Shown here piece by piece: positions 8,157 through 16,664 of a stretch of DNA of 64,000 nucleotides. The position numbers and the translations under genes are program-made. The notes under the pieces are model-generated. The model was given only the letters and a program-made list of their open reading frames with translations, did not search any database and was not told the DNA's origin. The DNA is from JAZIHH01 sp036678685. GTDB lineage: Bacteria; Bacillota; UBA4882; UBA10575. Where the stretch lies: NCBI GenBank assembly GCA_036678685.1, contig JAZIHH010000028.1, positions 1 through 64,000 of the forward strand, given 5' to 3'. Each line of letters begins with the position of its first letter. Positions within the stretch are counted from its first letter, which is position 1.

Positions 8157-9908
8157 CTATACTCCCTCCCTGTTTATTAAGGTTTTCACTACGGTCAGCA
8201 ACTCCTCCACCCCAAGAATATCCTGCGGGACACCCCTCTCCGCCAACTGATGGGCAATTCTACTGCTCTGTGGCGGTCTGAGACGGGCTTCTCTCAATAA
8301 TTCCGGTTTGGTAAATAATTGCCGTGGTGTCTCATCCGCAAGGATCTTCCCGTTATTTAAAACTACTACCCTGTTGCAATACTCGGCCACCAACCTCATA
8401 TCGTGGGTAATAATCAAAATTGTATGCCCTTGCCTGTTAAGTTCACTGATTAATTCCATCATATTCCGTGTTCCCTGCCAATCCTGGCCGGTGGTTGGCT
8501 CATCGATGATGAGGACTTCCGGTTCTAAGATAAGAATCGAGGCTACCGCCAGCCGCTGCCGTTCCCCCCGGCCCAAATTCAACGGGTGGGTTGTCAGTGG
8601 TTTGTCAAGCTTGACGATGTCAAGAACCTTTCTGATCCTTTCATTACGCTCGGTTTCATCCAAACCTTGGTTTTTCAAGCCAAATTCTAATTCTTCTTGG
8701 ATCGAAGATGAAAAAATCTGATGGTCCGGGTTCTGAAAAACATAACCTAAATGCCTTGCCAACTGAAGATGGGAAAACTCATCAAGCCTCTTCCCCCTAA
8801 AGGTCACTACTCCCGTATCTGCGGCTAAAAGCTTGGCTAAAATCTTACAAAAGGTGGTTTTTCCCGCCCCGTTCTGACCGACCAGCGCCAGAAAATCTCC
8901 CTGATTGATCTGAATATTAATCCCTTTTAACACTGGCTGTTGCTTGGTGTAGGAAAACGAAAGATCTTTGACTTCGATAATTACTCCCTCTTGCGCATTG
9001 TTCCTGGGTTCCAGGTCTTCCCTTTTGTTCTCCTTAACCGTCTGCACTGTTGAAGGGGAAGCCTCCGGGGGAAGAAGCCTCTTGAGAAGGGCAACCCCCT
9101 CTTCTTCAGTAACAGGAATTTCGTCTTTACTGATCAGTCGTTCTTCATAAAGACGCCAGCCCAATTCAGCCACTTCTGGGGGGCGCAGGTGATACTTGTT
9201 AAATAAAGGTACTTCCCGGAATACCTCTTTTGTCTCTCCGGAATAGACGATCCGGCCCCGGTCAAGGATGATCACCCGGTCAACCCGTGCCGCCATCTCT
9301 TCTGTTTCGTGTTCCACCAGGATAACAGTCATCCCCTGTTTCTTCAAAAGGTCCACTATTTGAAAGACTGCCTCTTTCCCCAAAGGATCCAAAGCGGCTG
9401 TCGGTTCATCCAAGACCAGGATCTCGGAGCCCATTGCCAGCACACCGGCAATTGCCAGCCTTTGCTTTTCCCCGCCGGAAAGGTTTTCGGTGGCCCTTTC
9501 CTCATAATCTTCCAAACCAACAAGTTTCAGTGCTTTCTTTACTCTCGCCAGAACCTCTTCTTTCGGGAGACCAAAATTGCACGGGCCAAAGGCTACGTCT
9601 TCTTTGACATTAACGCCGAAAATCTGTGTCTCCGGGTCGTCAAAGACAAAGCCGACCCGCCGCACCAGTGATTGAATCCGGTAAGCCTGGGTATCCAGAC
9701 CTTGCACCAAAACCTTTCCGGAAATCTTTCCCTCAAAAAACTGGGGGATTAAACCGTTTAAAGTGCGCATGAAAGTGGTTTTCCCCGCACCGGTTACCCC
9801 CAGGACTCCTATGACTTCTCCTTTACCGACCTGCAAGTTGATATCTTCCAGGTTGGGCTCGGGTGACCGGTTATATTGAAAGGACAAGTTCTCCACTGTC
9901 AGCTCCAT
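8157..9908 (-). CDS. ecfA: ECF transporter ATPases fused in one chain (EcfA-EcfA')
   Basis: The 583-residue product has two ABC ATPase domains in tandem. The first (about 1-245) has Walker A GVTGAGKTT, signature LSGGEKQR and Walker B ILVLDEPTAAL. The second (about 310-560) has GQNGAGKTT, a variant signature LGRGERQR and LIIDEPTTGQD. A linker of about 60 residues joins them. Most ECF modules carry two separate genes, so this fusion fixes a heterodimer-like pair. The C-terminus continues past the ABC fold with an arginine-rich stretch. It energises import by the S component encoded upstream. Confidence 0.93.
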   Translation of the reverse strand: MELTVENLSFQYNRSPEPNLEDINLQVGKGEVIGVLGVTGAGKTTFMRTLNGLIPQFFEGKISGKVLVQGLDTQAYRIQSLVRRVGFVFDDPETQIFGVNVKEDVAFGPCNFGLPKEEVLARVKKALKLVGLEDYEERATENLSGGEKQRLAIAGVLAMGSEILVLDEPTAALDPLGKEAVFQIVDLLKKQGMTVILVEHETEEMAARVDRVIILDRGRIVYSGETKEVFREVPLFNKYHLRPPEVAELGWRLYEERLISKDEIPVTEEEGVALLKRLLPPEASPSTVQTVKENKREDLEPRNNAQEGVIIEVKDLSFSYTKQQPVLKGINIQINQGDFLALVGQNGAGKTTFCKILAKLLAADTGVVTFRGKRLDEFSHLQLARHLGYVFQNPDHQIFSSSIQEELEFGLKNQGLDETERNERIRKVLDIVKLDKPLTTHPLNLGRGERQRLAVASILILEPEVLIIDEPTTGQDWQGTRNMMELISELNRQGHTILIITHDMRLVAEYCNRVVVLNNGKILADETPRQLFTKPELLREARLRPPQSSRIAHQLAERGVPQDILGVEELLTVVKTLINREGV

Positions 9909-9952
9909 TATTCTTATAGCCTCCCAAGGAGAAGGTGAAGTCTCACCTTCTT

Positions 9953-10744
9953 TTAATATAATTCACCAATGAGCTTAATCGGTGCACTTATTGCTTCTTT
10001 TATCGTCTGTAGAACATCATTGTTCAGCAGTGAAAAGACAACGCTTGTCGCAGGCCCGCCTGAACGCAGAAGATCCAAATCCGTCTCTCCCAGTCGCAGT
10101 TGTAAACCGGCGGATTTTGCCAGTTCCCCGGCTTCATAAGCCACCCCTTTAGAACCCACCGGCAGAATGTCGTGCACACCGGGGATCTCTCTAAGCCGCC
10201 TCAAATCCTGTAAGGAAATAAGCTCCGGGTCCTCCGGCTCAACCTGAAACTGCGGACCGCTTTTCGGGATCCCGGCCACGGCAACCAGATCTCCCTTTTG
10301 GGAACTCCCCACCGGTATTTGGTCATTCTTCACAATGGCCAAAACAGTAACACCGATCCCCGTTTGCACGGTGGGGATATTATCCTCCGTACTGCCGGTG
10401 AGCGGCAAATCGTGTACCCCCGCTTCAGCACAGGCCTTTCTGATCCCGGAAATGATCTCTTTGCCCGCCGGGTCCATCTCTACCGCCAGTGTATCAATTA
10501 ATAACCACGGTCTCCCTTTAGCCGCCAGTATTTCCATCAAAGCCACCCGCGCCCCAAAATAACCTGTCAACCAGTTTTCCACCTTAACAAAATCATGTTC
10601 TTTATTGCCAATCCCGCCGTCCGAATCACAGGCGATCATTAAAGAAAACTCATGGCTAATTTTGAATAGTGTAAGGTCGCGTTTCTGCTCGACTACTTCT
10701 GCAAAGGCAAGTGTTCCATCATAAAAACCCTGTAAATAGTCCAT
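9953..10744 (-). CDS. cblS: PurM/ThiL-like kinase, probable alpha-ribazole kinase CblS
   Basis: The 263-residue protein resembles the AIR synthase-related (PurM/ThiL) fold. It has an N-terminal acidic glycine-rich motif ACDSDGGIGNKEHD (about residues 38-51), a middle segment with LPLTGSTEDNIPTVQTGIGV, and an AIVKND stretch. ATG 10744 is chosen because AAGGGA lies 8 bases upstream; earlier in-frame ATGs lack a ribosome site. In Geobacillus and Listeria, CblS phosphorylates alpha-ribazole taken up by CblT. The adjacent S component and dedicated ECF module fit that pairing. Assignment to CblS is from memory of the family and context; another PurM-like kinase acting on an imported nucleoside-like vitamin precursor is possible. 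Confidence 0.6.
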   Translation of the reverse strand: MDYLQGFYDGTLAFAEVVEQKRDLTLFKISHEFSLMIACDSDGGIGNKEHDFVKVENWLTGYFGARVALMEILAAKGRPWLLIDTLAVEMDPAGKEIISGIRKACAEAGVHDLPLTGSTEDNIPTVQTGIGVTVLAIVKNDQIPVGSSQKGDLVAVAGIPKSGPQFQVEPEDPELISLQDLRRLREIPGVHDILPVGSKGVAYEAGELAKSAGLQLRLGETDLDLLRSGGPATSVVFSLLNNDVLQTIKEAISAPIKLIGELY

Positions 10745-10818
10745 TTTATTCATCCCTTCCATGGTTTTAAAAAAAAGGGAGGACAAAAATAACAGGTTCC
10801 TATTTCTTCCTTGGTTAC

Positions 10819-11343
10819 TTAGGCTTTTATGTTCTCCTGATCAATCAGATTACTTTTACTAACAATCTTATAAGCAGCGGCAGCAATTAACACATTAACC
10901 AAAGAGCCGACAAGCAACGGCGCCAACAATGAAACAAACAATCCTGCGCCGCCAAACGGTATGGTTGCAGCAGCAGAAAGCACCCCGTTGGCAAGAGTAG
11001 CGACGATTATACCGACGATTAAATTGATTTTTTTACTGCTTAACCAGAAAAGATAGGCCCAAGCCGCCATTTGCACACCGACAAAGAGATGCATTGGGAT
11101 ACCCATTGGAAAACCGGCGGTTAATGCTGTAAACAGGTGACCGATCCCGGCAACAATCATTCCTTCTACTGGTCCGAAAGCTACTGCAGTGAAGTAACCG
11201 GGCGCTGAATCAAGGGCAACGGTTCCTGTGGGACTGGGAATTTTGATCAAAGCGCCGACCCCGCTTAAGGCGATTAAAATCGCCACCCTGGCAATACGTT
11301 TTACCGTCCAAAATTCCTTTTTAACCTTTTGCAGTTCCTCCAT
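10819..11343 (-). CDS. cblT: ECF transporter S component, probable alpha-ribazole transporter CblT
   Basis: This 174-residue hydrophobic protein has about six membrane segments after a basic N-terminus, the usual S-component layout. The loop IPSPTGTVALDSAPGYF (about residues 35-51) followed by GPVEG fits the ECF S-component family that includes CblT. ATG 11343 follows AAAGGAGG. The gene lies 4 bp after the regulator gene and upstream of the PurM-like kinase. The S component binds substrate from outside and toppers in the membrane with EcfT and the ATPases. In a diderm cell an outer-membrane route would also be needed; none is seen nearby. Confidence 0.65.
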   Translation of the reverse strand: MEELQKVKKEFWTVKRIARVAILIALSGVGALIKIPSPTGTVALDSAPGYFTAVAFGPVEGMIVAGIGHLFTALTAGFPMGIPMHLFVGVQMAAWAYLFWLSSKKINLIVGIIVATLANGVLSAAATIPFGGAGLFVSLLAPLLVGSLVNVLIAAAAYKIVSKSNLIDQENIKA

Positions 11344-11347
11344 TTTC

Positions 11348-12100
11348 CTACCTCCTTTGTAAATCGGTTTTAAAGATATATTTGTCCCCCCTCAAAACAG
11401 ACCTCACATATTCAACGGGCGTTGTGTGGCTGTACGCAACCCTTCGCAAAACAAAACAGGCTTTTCCCTGTGGTACTTCCAGCAGGTCCGCTTCGTGTTG
11501 GCGCAAGGTTGTCGCTTCCAGGCTTTCCTTCCCGGAAGTCAGTTTTAAGCCATATTCCTCTTCAATGAGATAATATAGAGAAACATCATCAGTAAGCTTC
11601 TCCTCCAGTCCGGGAACCAACCTTGCGGGGATGAAAGATTTTTGCAGTAAAACCGGTTCCTGATTTAAGTAACCCAACCGCTGAAGATAGTAGACTTTCT
11701 CCCCGGTTCTCTTTATGTTTAAGTATTTGCAGACCGAATCGGGGGGCGTAACAATTTCGATCTTCAACAGTTTAAATTGGGCCTTTTTCCCGCTTAAAAT
11801 GGCTTCATCATGAAAACTCCGCAACCAATTAACCTTACTGACAATTTTTTTCGGGGCTACAAAAATCCCTGTTCCACGCTTTTTAACCAACAGACCGTCG
11901 GCCACTAAGTGATCAACCGCATTACTGACAGTCCGCCGGTTAATCTGGAAATATTGGGCCATCTCCCTCTCAGATGGCAACCGGTCTCCTTCCTGTAAAA
12001 CTCCAGTATCAATCAGGTCTTTTATCTTCTCCTGCAACTGGTAGTATAAAGGGATTGGCCCTTCCACTAATGTATTCTCCGGAAAAAGCTTCTTAAGCAA
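11348..12100 (-). CDS. GntR/HutC-family transcriptional regulator
   Basis: The N-terminal winged helix (about residues 10-75) includes IPLYYQLQEKIKDLI, RLPSEREMAQYF and RRTVSNAVDHL; a UTRA-type ligand domain follows (VYYLQRLGYLNQEPV, then the TTLRQHEADLL region near the C-terminus). The open frame reaches 12169, but that would place the start inside the promoter. A TTG at 12100 with AGGAG 8 bases upstream is the likely start, giving 250 residues. As first gene of the ECF operon it probably represses the operon and itself until a ligand, perhaps an alpha-riboside, binds. Confidence 0.85.
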   Translation of the reverse strand: MLKKLFPENTLVEGPIPLYYQLQEKIKDLIDTGVLQEGDRLPSEREMAQYFQINRRTVSNAVDHLVADGLLVKKRGTGIFVAPKKIVSKVNWLRSFHDEAILSGKKAQFKLLKIEIVTPPDSVCKYLNIKRTGEKVYYLQRLGYLNQEPVLLQKSFIPARLVPGLEEKLTDDVSLYYLIEEEYGLKLTSGKESLEATTLRQHEADLLEVPQGKACFVLRRVAYSHTTPVEYVRSVLRGDKYIFKTDLQRR

Positions 12101-12129
12101 CCCGCACACTCCTACTAATTGTATTACTT

Positions 12130-12189
12130 GTGTACTGGTGTGTACCACCTTGTTAGTTTTATAATACAATATTATTAATAAGATGTCAA
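12130..12189 (-). promoter_or_regulatory. Promoter and candidate GntR operator of the ECF operon
   Basis: On the minus strand, TTGACA (complement of 12184-12189) and TATTAT (complement of 12161-12166) are 17 bp apart. Just downstream, two GTGTAC half-sites at 12130-12135 and 12140-12145 are one helical turn apart, a plausible repressor site between -10 and the start codon. The ISLre2 end lies only about 19 bp beyond the -35 box. Confidence 0.65.
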
Positions 12190-12207
12190 CAAGAATTTAT
12201 GTTAGGA

Positions 12208-13773
12208 TAGTGTCAAGACACTGTAGGTTTTTTCAACCTCACATTCAGCAAACATGCACTAAATAACAGCATTGAATTCATTAAGAGATTTTAGAGCCAC
12301 CCTGGTTAAGTTGTGACCGCCACGTAATAGTGGAACATTATCAATATTTTCTACCCCTAACAGCTTTCTTTTGGGTAAACGCTTCAGTTTTTCCTGCACT
12401 GCTTCTTTTATCTCGACAGGGAACAGAATTGATGCTTGCATTGCCAAGTACTGTTTCCGGATCGACTCTCCATTAGCTACAGCCACCCGCATAGCGGCCA
12501 TGTTCTCTGCCCCTTGTAAACTCCAGGCCATCGGACGGCTACTCAACCTGGCCGCCAGGATGTGGCTGACATGCCCTTCGGCACTACAGCCGATCCCGGG
12601 GTGCTTGACCCCATTTTCTATTCCGTCCCAGTTGCGCTCAATATACCCGATGGTCTCAACAATCCGTTTCCTTCTTGGCTTTTCGTCAGTACGCCATAAT
12701 GCTTCATGAAGATGAGCCAGGACTGCCTCCTTGTTTAAGGATTTGATCCCCCGGTGAATCAACCTCTTAAGCTCGGGTGCATGCGCGGTAGCCGTTTGTA
12801 TATATTTTTCTAAATGATACTTATCTAGGATAAAAATAGTTTGCGGCGGTAAGTATTGTAGTCCAGCCCGGATCCAAGAAGCTCCGTCTCCCAATAAATA
12901 GATCCTTTCAACCGTTGAAAGATCATAACGGGCTTCCAGGTAATCTAAAACCTCCCACCATAACTCTTCCGATTTTCCCCAGGGTTTCGTAAAATATTTC
13001 GCGTTTTTAAGACGACGACGCGAACCCTCCTCGCTTACCCCTTCGTGAACATAGATGAGCAACGAGGGCTTTTTCCGCTTATGATCTCTGATTCTTACAT
13101 GATCTTCATCAGCCTCTATGTACAATGCCCGCACATACCGTTTCTCTTGCGGTGGCAACGATTTCACAGGAGTAAACTTTTTAACAGTCAACGCTACTGT
13201 TTGCCTGCTTACTTTCAGTTCAGGATTATAGCTGCTTTCTTGCACCGTGGCCTCTTCGTACGACATTTTACTGGATGCTTCCAGAAAGGCAGCTTTGAGA
13301 TTGGGCCCTACTCGTGCATGAGGGGTAATCCCTATTTGTGCGTCTACCAAGTACGCATACTGTTTACTTTCTTTATGCTGGTAATAGCTCCGTTCATAGG
13401 TCAGTTGACCAAAAGGGGTCAATATCGCTTTCTGGTCTCTTCTCCGTACGACCTTCCATTCTCGCTTGCGCTCTTCGCTTTCGTGAATCTTTTCCTCAAG
13501 AGTCTCCAAAACCAGTTGCAGCAGGTCACGGCCTAAACTGTCAAGCTCTTTCTTTAATCGAACCTCAAAGGTTAGATAGTCAATCTCGCCTTCGAAAATT
13601 TTTGATATTTCGTTCACTACCGAAAGGATTTTCTCTTCTACTAAACGAATTAGATCCATGAGGAACCTCAGCCTCCTTCTTCAGGGGGGATTCATTCAAC
13701 TGTCTGAATGTGAGGTTCCTCTTCTTTTTTCCATAAGTTATTTCCTGCTAAGACCTACAGTAATTTTACACTA
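12208..13773. mobile_element. ISLre2-family insertion sequence
   Basis: The left end reads TAGTGTCAAGACACTGTAGG (12208-12227); the complement of the right end, from 13773, reads TAGTGTAAAATTACTGTAGG. A further inverted pair, CCTCACATTCAG near 12237 and CTGAATGTGAGG near 13704, lies inside. No target duplication is recognisable at the flanks, so the insertion may be old or the boundaries off by a few bases. The transposase frame inside is intact. Confidence 0.8.
12259..13659 (-). CDS. ISLre2-family transposase
   Basis: This 466-residue protein matches the ISLre2 (formerly UPF0236) transposase type in length and motifs: ALYIEADEDHV around residue 200, YLLGDGASWIRAG around 255, FILDKYHLEKY, and a C-terminal region with ENMAAMRVAVANGESI. 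The first two motifs give candidate catalytic aspartates. The reading frame is unbroken and reads away from the ferredoxin gene. The ribosome site region (AGGTTCCTC complement) is modest. Confidence 0.92.
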   Translation of the reverse strand: MDLIRLVEEKILSVVNEISKIFEGEIDYLTFEVRLKKELDSLGRDLLQLVLETLEEKIHESEERKREWKVVRRRDQKAILTPFGQLTYERSYYQHKESKQYAYLVDAQIGITPHARVGPNLKAAFLEASSKMSYEEATVQESSYNPELKVSRQTVALTVKKFTPVKSLPPQEKRYVRALYIEADEDHVRIRDHKRKKPSLLIYVHEGVSEEGSRRRLKNAKYFTKPWGKSEELWWEVLDYLEARYDLSTVERIYLLGDGASWIRAGLQYLPPQTIFILDKYHLEKYIQTATAHAPELKRLIHRGIKSLNKEAVLAHLHEALWRTDEKPRRKRIVETIGYIERNWDGIENGVKHPGIGCSAEGHVSHILAARLSSRPMAWSLQGAENMAAMRVAVANGESIRKQYLAMQASILFPVEIKEAVQEKLKRLPKRKLLGVENIDNVPLLRGGHNLTRVALKSLNEFNAVI

Positions 13774-13830
13774 ACTCGGTTCCTTCTTTTTGCCCCTAAA
13801 ATTTTACCCTTCCCGCTGTTCCCTTACTTT

Positions 13831-13858
13831 TTGATCGTTTTTTGAAGTTTGGTAAAAT
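13831..13858 (+). promoter_or_regulatory. Likely promoter of the ferredoxin gene
   Basis: TTGATC at 13831-13836 and TAAAAT at 13853-13858 are 16 bp apart. The leader of about 120 nt to the start codon contains a repeated GACGCCG. The promoter lies about 58 bp outside the ISLre2 end. Confidence 0.5.
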
Positions 13859-13986
13859 TTATTGGCAGCAAGGGGGATTTTTTTTATCTTCCGCGAATAT
13901 ATATACAGGTTTGGCCGACGCCGGGTGTGACGCCGCTGCCCGGGTTCGAGCTAAAGAAGAAATATGCGCGGGAGGAGGTGTTGTCA

Positions 13987-14157
13987 ATGGCCCATGTTAT
14001 TTCCGATGATTGTATCAGTTGTGGAGCTTGTGCCAGCGAGTGTCCGGTGGAGGCGATTAGTGAAGGGGAGGACAAGTACGTAATTGACCCGGAAAAGTGT
14101 ACCGATTGCGGCGCTTGTGCTGAAGTTTGCCCGGTCGATGCCATCCATCAGGAATAA
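13987..14157 (+). CDS. 2[4Fe-4S] ferredoxin
   Basis: This 56-residue clostridial-type ferredoxin has two CxxCxxCxxxCP motifs: cysteines 9, 12, 15 and 19, and 38, 41, 44 and 48. Each cluster is bound by three cysteines of one motif and the last of the other. It is a small low-potential electron carrier for anaerobic redox enzymes. ATG 13987 follows GGGAGGAGG. The upstream open frame to 13849 has no coding character. It is a single-gene unit with a terminator at 14178-14200. Confidence 0.97.
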   Translation: MAHVISDDCISCGACASECPVEAISEGEDKYVIDPEKCTDCGACAEVCPVDAIHQE

Positions 14158-14177
14158 TTTTAGCAATAGCAGGGAAC

Positions 14178-14200
14178 CCCGCCCTTGACGGGCGGGTTTG
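14178..14200 (+). terminator. Intrinsic terminator after ferredoxin
   Basis: CCCGCCC at 14178-14184 pairs with GGGCGGG at 14190-14196 around a five-base loop, followed by TTT. The U-run is short. Confidence 0.7.
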
Positions 14201-14214
14201 AACATAACCCGGTT

Positions 14215-14394
14215 TTATAAACGGTGCGGCGCCACAAAATCCGGTTCCGAGAGAGCCTTTTCTTCAAGGTACTCAACAATCAGGCGCCGGACAACCTCCG
14301 AAATGGTGTTCCGTTCGTAAAATGTAACATGACGCAGTTTTTCGTAAACCTCACGGTCCACAAGGACATGGAGGTTTTTTTTCTGTTTTTTCAT
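14215..14394 (-). CDS. CopG/Arc-type ribbon-helix-helix protein
   Basis: The 59-residue protein starts with a beta-strand-like KKNLHVLVDREVYEKL, then VTFYERNTISEVVRRLIVEYLEE, the strand-helix-helix pattern of RHH DNA-binding proteins. ATG 14394 is chosen; the longer frame to 14529 adds an arginine-rich non-conserved leader. The ribosome site (GACGGGGAAACC) is weak. RHH proteins are often antitoxins, but no toxin partner is adjacent. It is probably a small repressor. Confidence 0.65.
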   Translation of the reverse strand: MKKQKKNLHVLVDREVYEKLRHVTFYERNTISEVVRRLIVEYLEEKALSEPDFVAPHRL

Positions 14395-14598
14395 GGTTTC
14401 CCCGTCAAAGCAATGTTTTTTTTTAGTATATCCATTCCTTCTGTAAATATAAAATAAGGGCCGCGGACCGTTTTCCCTCTCTGTCCGCCCCCGGGTTTTC
14501 GCCGTCGCGGGCGCAACAGGCCGGACCAATAAACTAATAAAACGAGAGGGAAAGGCATAGATTTTAGAGCCGGATATTTAAGAAAACAGGTGAAAGAG

Positions 14599-15582
14599 AT
14601 GCCGCATGTTCTGTTAATTGTACCCGGATTATTGCTCGCCTGGGTTATCGGGGCCAACGACGCCGCAAACTCCATGGGGACAGCGGTGGGTTCAGGGGTG
14701 CGTACACCCCGGCAGGGTGTTGTTCTGGCCGCCGTTTTTGGTCTGGCCGGAGCAATGCTTATGGGCGGCCGGGTGGAAAAAACATTGGGGGAGGGAATCT
14801 TGCCCCTGCCGGTTTTGCCGGCAGTTTTTGCCCGGTTGATTGCCTTTTCCGCCCTGGCCGCAGCTGGGCTTACGGTTCTGATCTGCACCGGTCTGCGGTT
14901 GCCGGTTTCCACTTCCCATGCTGTTACCGGCGGTTTGGTGGGCGGAGCTCTCTCCGCCGGGGTTAAGTCCCTGATCGTCTGGGGGGAAACGGCAAGAATC
15001 TTTTGCGCCTGGGTTTTGACCCCGGTGGCAGCCTGCCTGCTGGCTATGGTCTTTTGCCGTCTTGGCCGGTACTTGCCGGCGAAAAATGAGTTTTTTTCTT
15101 TTTCCGGCCGTGCCGGCAAAATGTTCGTGACCATAACCGGCTGTTATATGGCTTTCTGTTGGGGGGCAAACGATGTGGCCAATGCCACGGGTGTTCTTTC
15201 CGGAATTTTGCCGTTCCCGCCGTTTTTGGTTACTTTGGCGGGCGGAATGATGATGGTTTGCGGGGTGCTGATGTGGGGGGAAAGGGTAATGCCGACAATA
15301 GGGGAGAAAATCACCCGCTTGAACCCGGCGACGGCTTTGACGGCCGAGTTTACTGCAGCCGTAGTTGTCCATATTTTCACTTTGGGTGGGTTGCCGGTCT
15401 CCACCACCCATGCCGTAGTGGGAGCGGTGGGTGGAATTGGCATGAGCAGAGGGAGAAATGCAGTGACCCTGCCCCTCCTGGCCGGGATTGTCTTGACCTG
15501 GGCGGTGACGCCTTTTTTCGCCGGCAGTCTGGCTTTTTTCCTTCACCGCCTTCTTCAACTGGCAGTAGTTATGACCGGTTAA
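14599..15582 (+). CDS. pit: PiT-family inorganic phosphate transporter
   Basis: This 327-residue membrane protein has the duplicated PiT signature: GANDAANSMGTAVGSG near residue 19 and WGANDVANATGVLSG near residue 190. The second half of each repeat carries LPVSTSHAVTGG and LPVSTTHAVVGA. It is a short, bacterial/archaeal-size PiT that moves phosphate with a cation. ATG 14599 has AGGTGA five bases upstream; a GTG at 14590 overlaps that site. The 3' end overlaps the convergent CheC-like gene by 14 bp. No PhoU-like partner is adjacent. Confidence 0.93.
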   Translation: MPHVLLIVPGLLLAWVIGANDAANSMGTAVGSGVRTPRQGVVLAAVFGLAGAMLMGGRVEKTLGEGILPLPVLPAVFARLIAFSALAAAGLTVLICTGLRLPVSTSHAVTGGLVGGALSAGVKSLIVWGETARIFCAWVLTPVAACLLAMVFCRLGRYLPAKNEFFSFSGRAGKMFVTITGCYMAFCWGANDVANATGVLSGILPFPPFLVTLAGGMMMVCGVLMWGERVMPTIGEKITRLNPATALTAEFTAAVVVHIFTLGGLPVSTTHAVVGAVGGIGMSRGRNAVTLPLLAGIVLTWAVTPFFAGSLAFFLHRLLQLAVVMTG

Positions 15583-16216
15583 GGGCGATCAGGGTTTTGC
15601 AAAAAGGAGCCCAGGAATGTTCTACCGGGATGAAGATCAACTCCATAAGAAATTCCGGCCTGTTGCTGCCAATTTCAGCAAGAAGAACCCTCCGGTCAGG
15701 GGTGTATATCTTGCCGGCCAACCGCAGGGACTTGAGAATATCGGCGACAAAGACGGGCGGAGTAAGCCGCCAGCCGATGGCAAGCTCTTTTTCAAGGACC
15801 GACCAGAAGGTGTTAATCAGGATATTCGCCATTTCACTGAGAAAAGACTCTTCAAAGCTATTAATGGGCAGCTTTCGCCTTCTTTGTTTCAGGCCGCGGT
15901 TGACAATGGTCACCGCGTTTTCTTCGGAAAGACACAGATACAGCTCTCCCCGGATGTCTCCGTAGATCCGGGAGTGGACGCCGGTTTTTTTGACCTGGTC
16001 GTGTTGGAGTTGGTACAACAAACTGGAAAACGGCAGGGAAAAGAGGCCGGTTAATTCAGTTTCCGTATTTTCCATTAGAAAAAGGGAGAGTTTCTCACCT
16101 GCCAGGTGAATACCGGTGGCCCACAACTCCTCCAGTTTGTCCTGAAATTGTTTTCCTTGAAAAAAAGCGTCGGGGAAGAAAAGTTCTTCCGATGTACGGC
16201 CGGGCATCTTCTGCAC
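15569..16216 (-). CDS. CheC-like phosphatase-family protein
   Basis: The 215-residue protein has, after a divergent N-terminus of about 85 residues, GDIRGELYLCLSEENAVTI and SFEESFLSEMANILINTF. These resemble the CheC/CheX core, whose E-x3-N helix removes phosphate from CheY. Only one clear catalytic helix is seen, as in CheX. Its position outside a chemotaxis cluster leaves its partner unknown. ATG 16216 follows a GGAGTGCAG site. Assignment is by motif resemblance. Confidence 0.6.
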   Translation of the reverse strand: MQKMPGRTSEELFFPDAFFQGKQFQDKLEELWATGIHLAGEKLSLFLMENTETELTGLFSLPFSSLLYQLQHDQVKKTGVHSRIYGDIRGELYLCLSEENAVTIVNRGLKQRRRKLPINSFEESFLSEMANILINTFWSVLEKELAIGWRLTPPVFVADILKSLRLAGKIYTPDRRVLLAEIGSNRPEFLMELIFIPVEHSWAPFCKTLIALNRS

Positions 16217-16397
16217 TCCTTTGGTTTAATAATAATTAATTCCTTCAATGGTAATTCGAGTAAAAATCAATTTTTCCTTTCCCGAAGAGTTCCTGAATTG
16301 CCAGAGGATGGTCAATTTTTCCCGTAAAATACCGGAATTATCTTGAAAATCTCCCCGGACGGGAACTGCTGACAGGTTCCTAAAATATGGAGTTTAA

Positions 16398-16547
16398 CAT
16401 CAACATATTACCCGTGATTTAACGGCGGCCAAAGACCCGCAATTAGAAATGAAACTGAAGAATATGCCGGTTTTACTTACCTCCTCGCAGGTTGATGAAT
16501 ATATGAAACCGGTTTTGGAAGCGGCTAAACTGGAGATTTTAGTCTGA
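16398..16547 (+). pseudogene. Short protein-like remnant, family unknown
   Basis: Between a stop at 16395-16397 and TGA at 16545-16547 is a 49-codon frame with protein-like composition (HITRDLTAAKDPQLEMKL then NMPVLLTSSQVDEYMKPVLE). It has no start codon with a ribosome site. It looks like the C-terminal scrap of a larger gene. I could not name the family. The rest of 16217-16664 shows nothing else I can support. Confidence 0.3.
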
Positions 16548-16664
16548 TCAAAAACATGGTTTGAGAGTTCGCCGGGAGCTTTTGTTTAGAGTGTAATATC
16601 ATGTTTAACCTTTCCTGGAAATGACAATACTAGTAATGCTTATCTTTCCAGGGGAGGTGTTATT

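Noticed and set aside
14391..15558. Long minus-strand frames opposite the phosphate permease gene
   Set aside because: They are mirror frames of the GC-rich pit coding sequence; the plus-strand product has clear PiT motifs and a good ribosome site.
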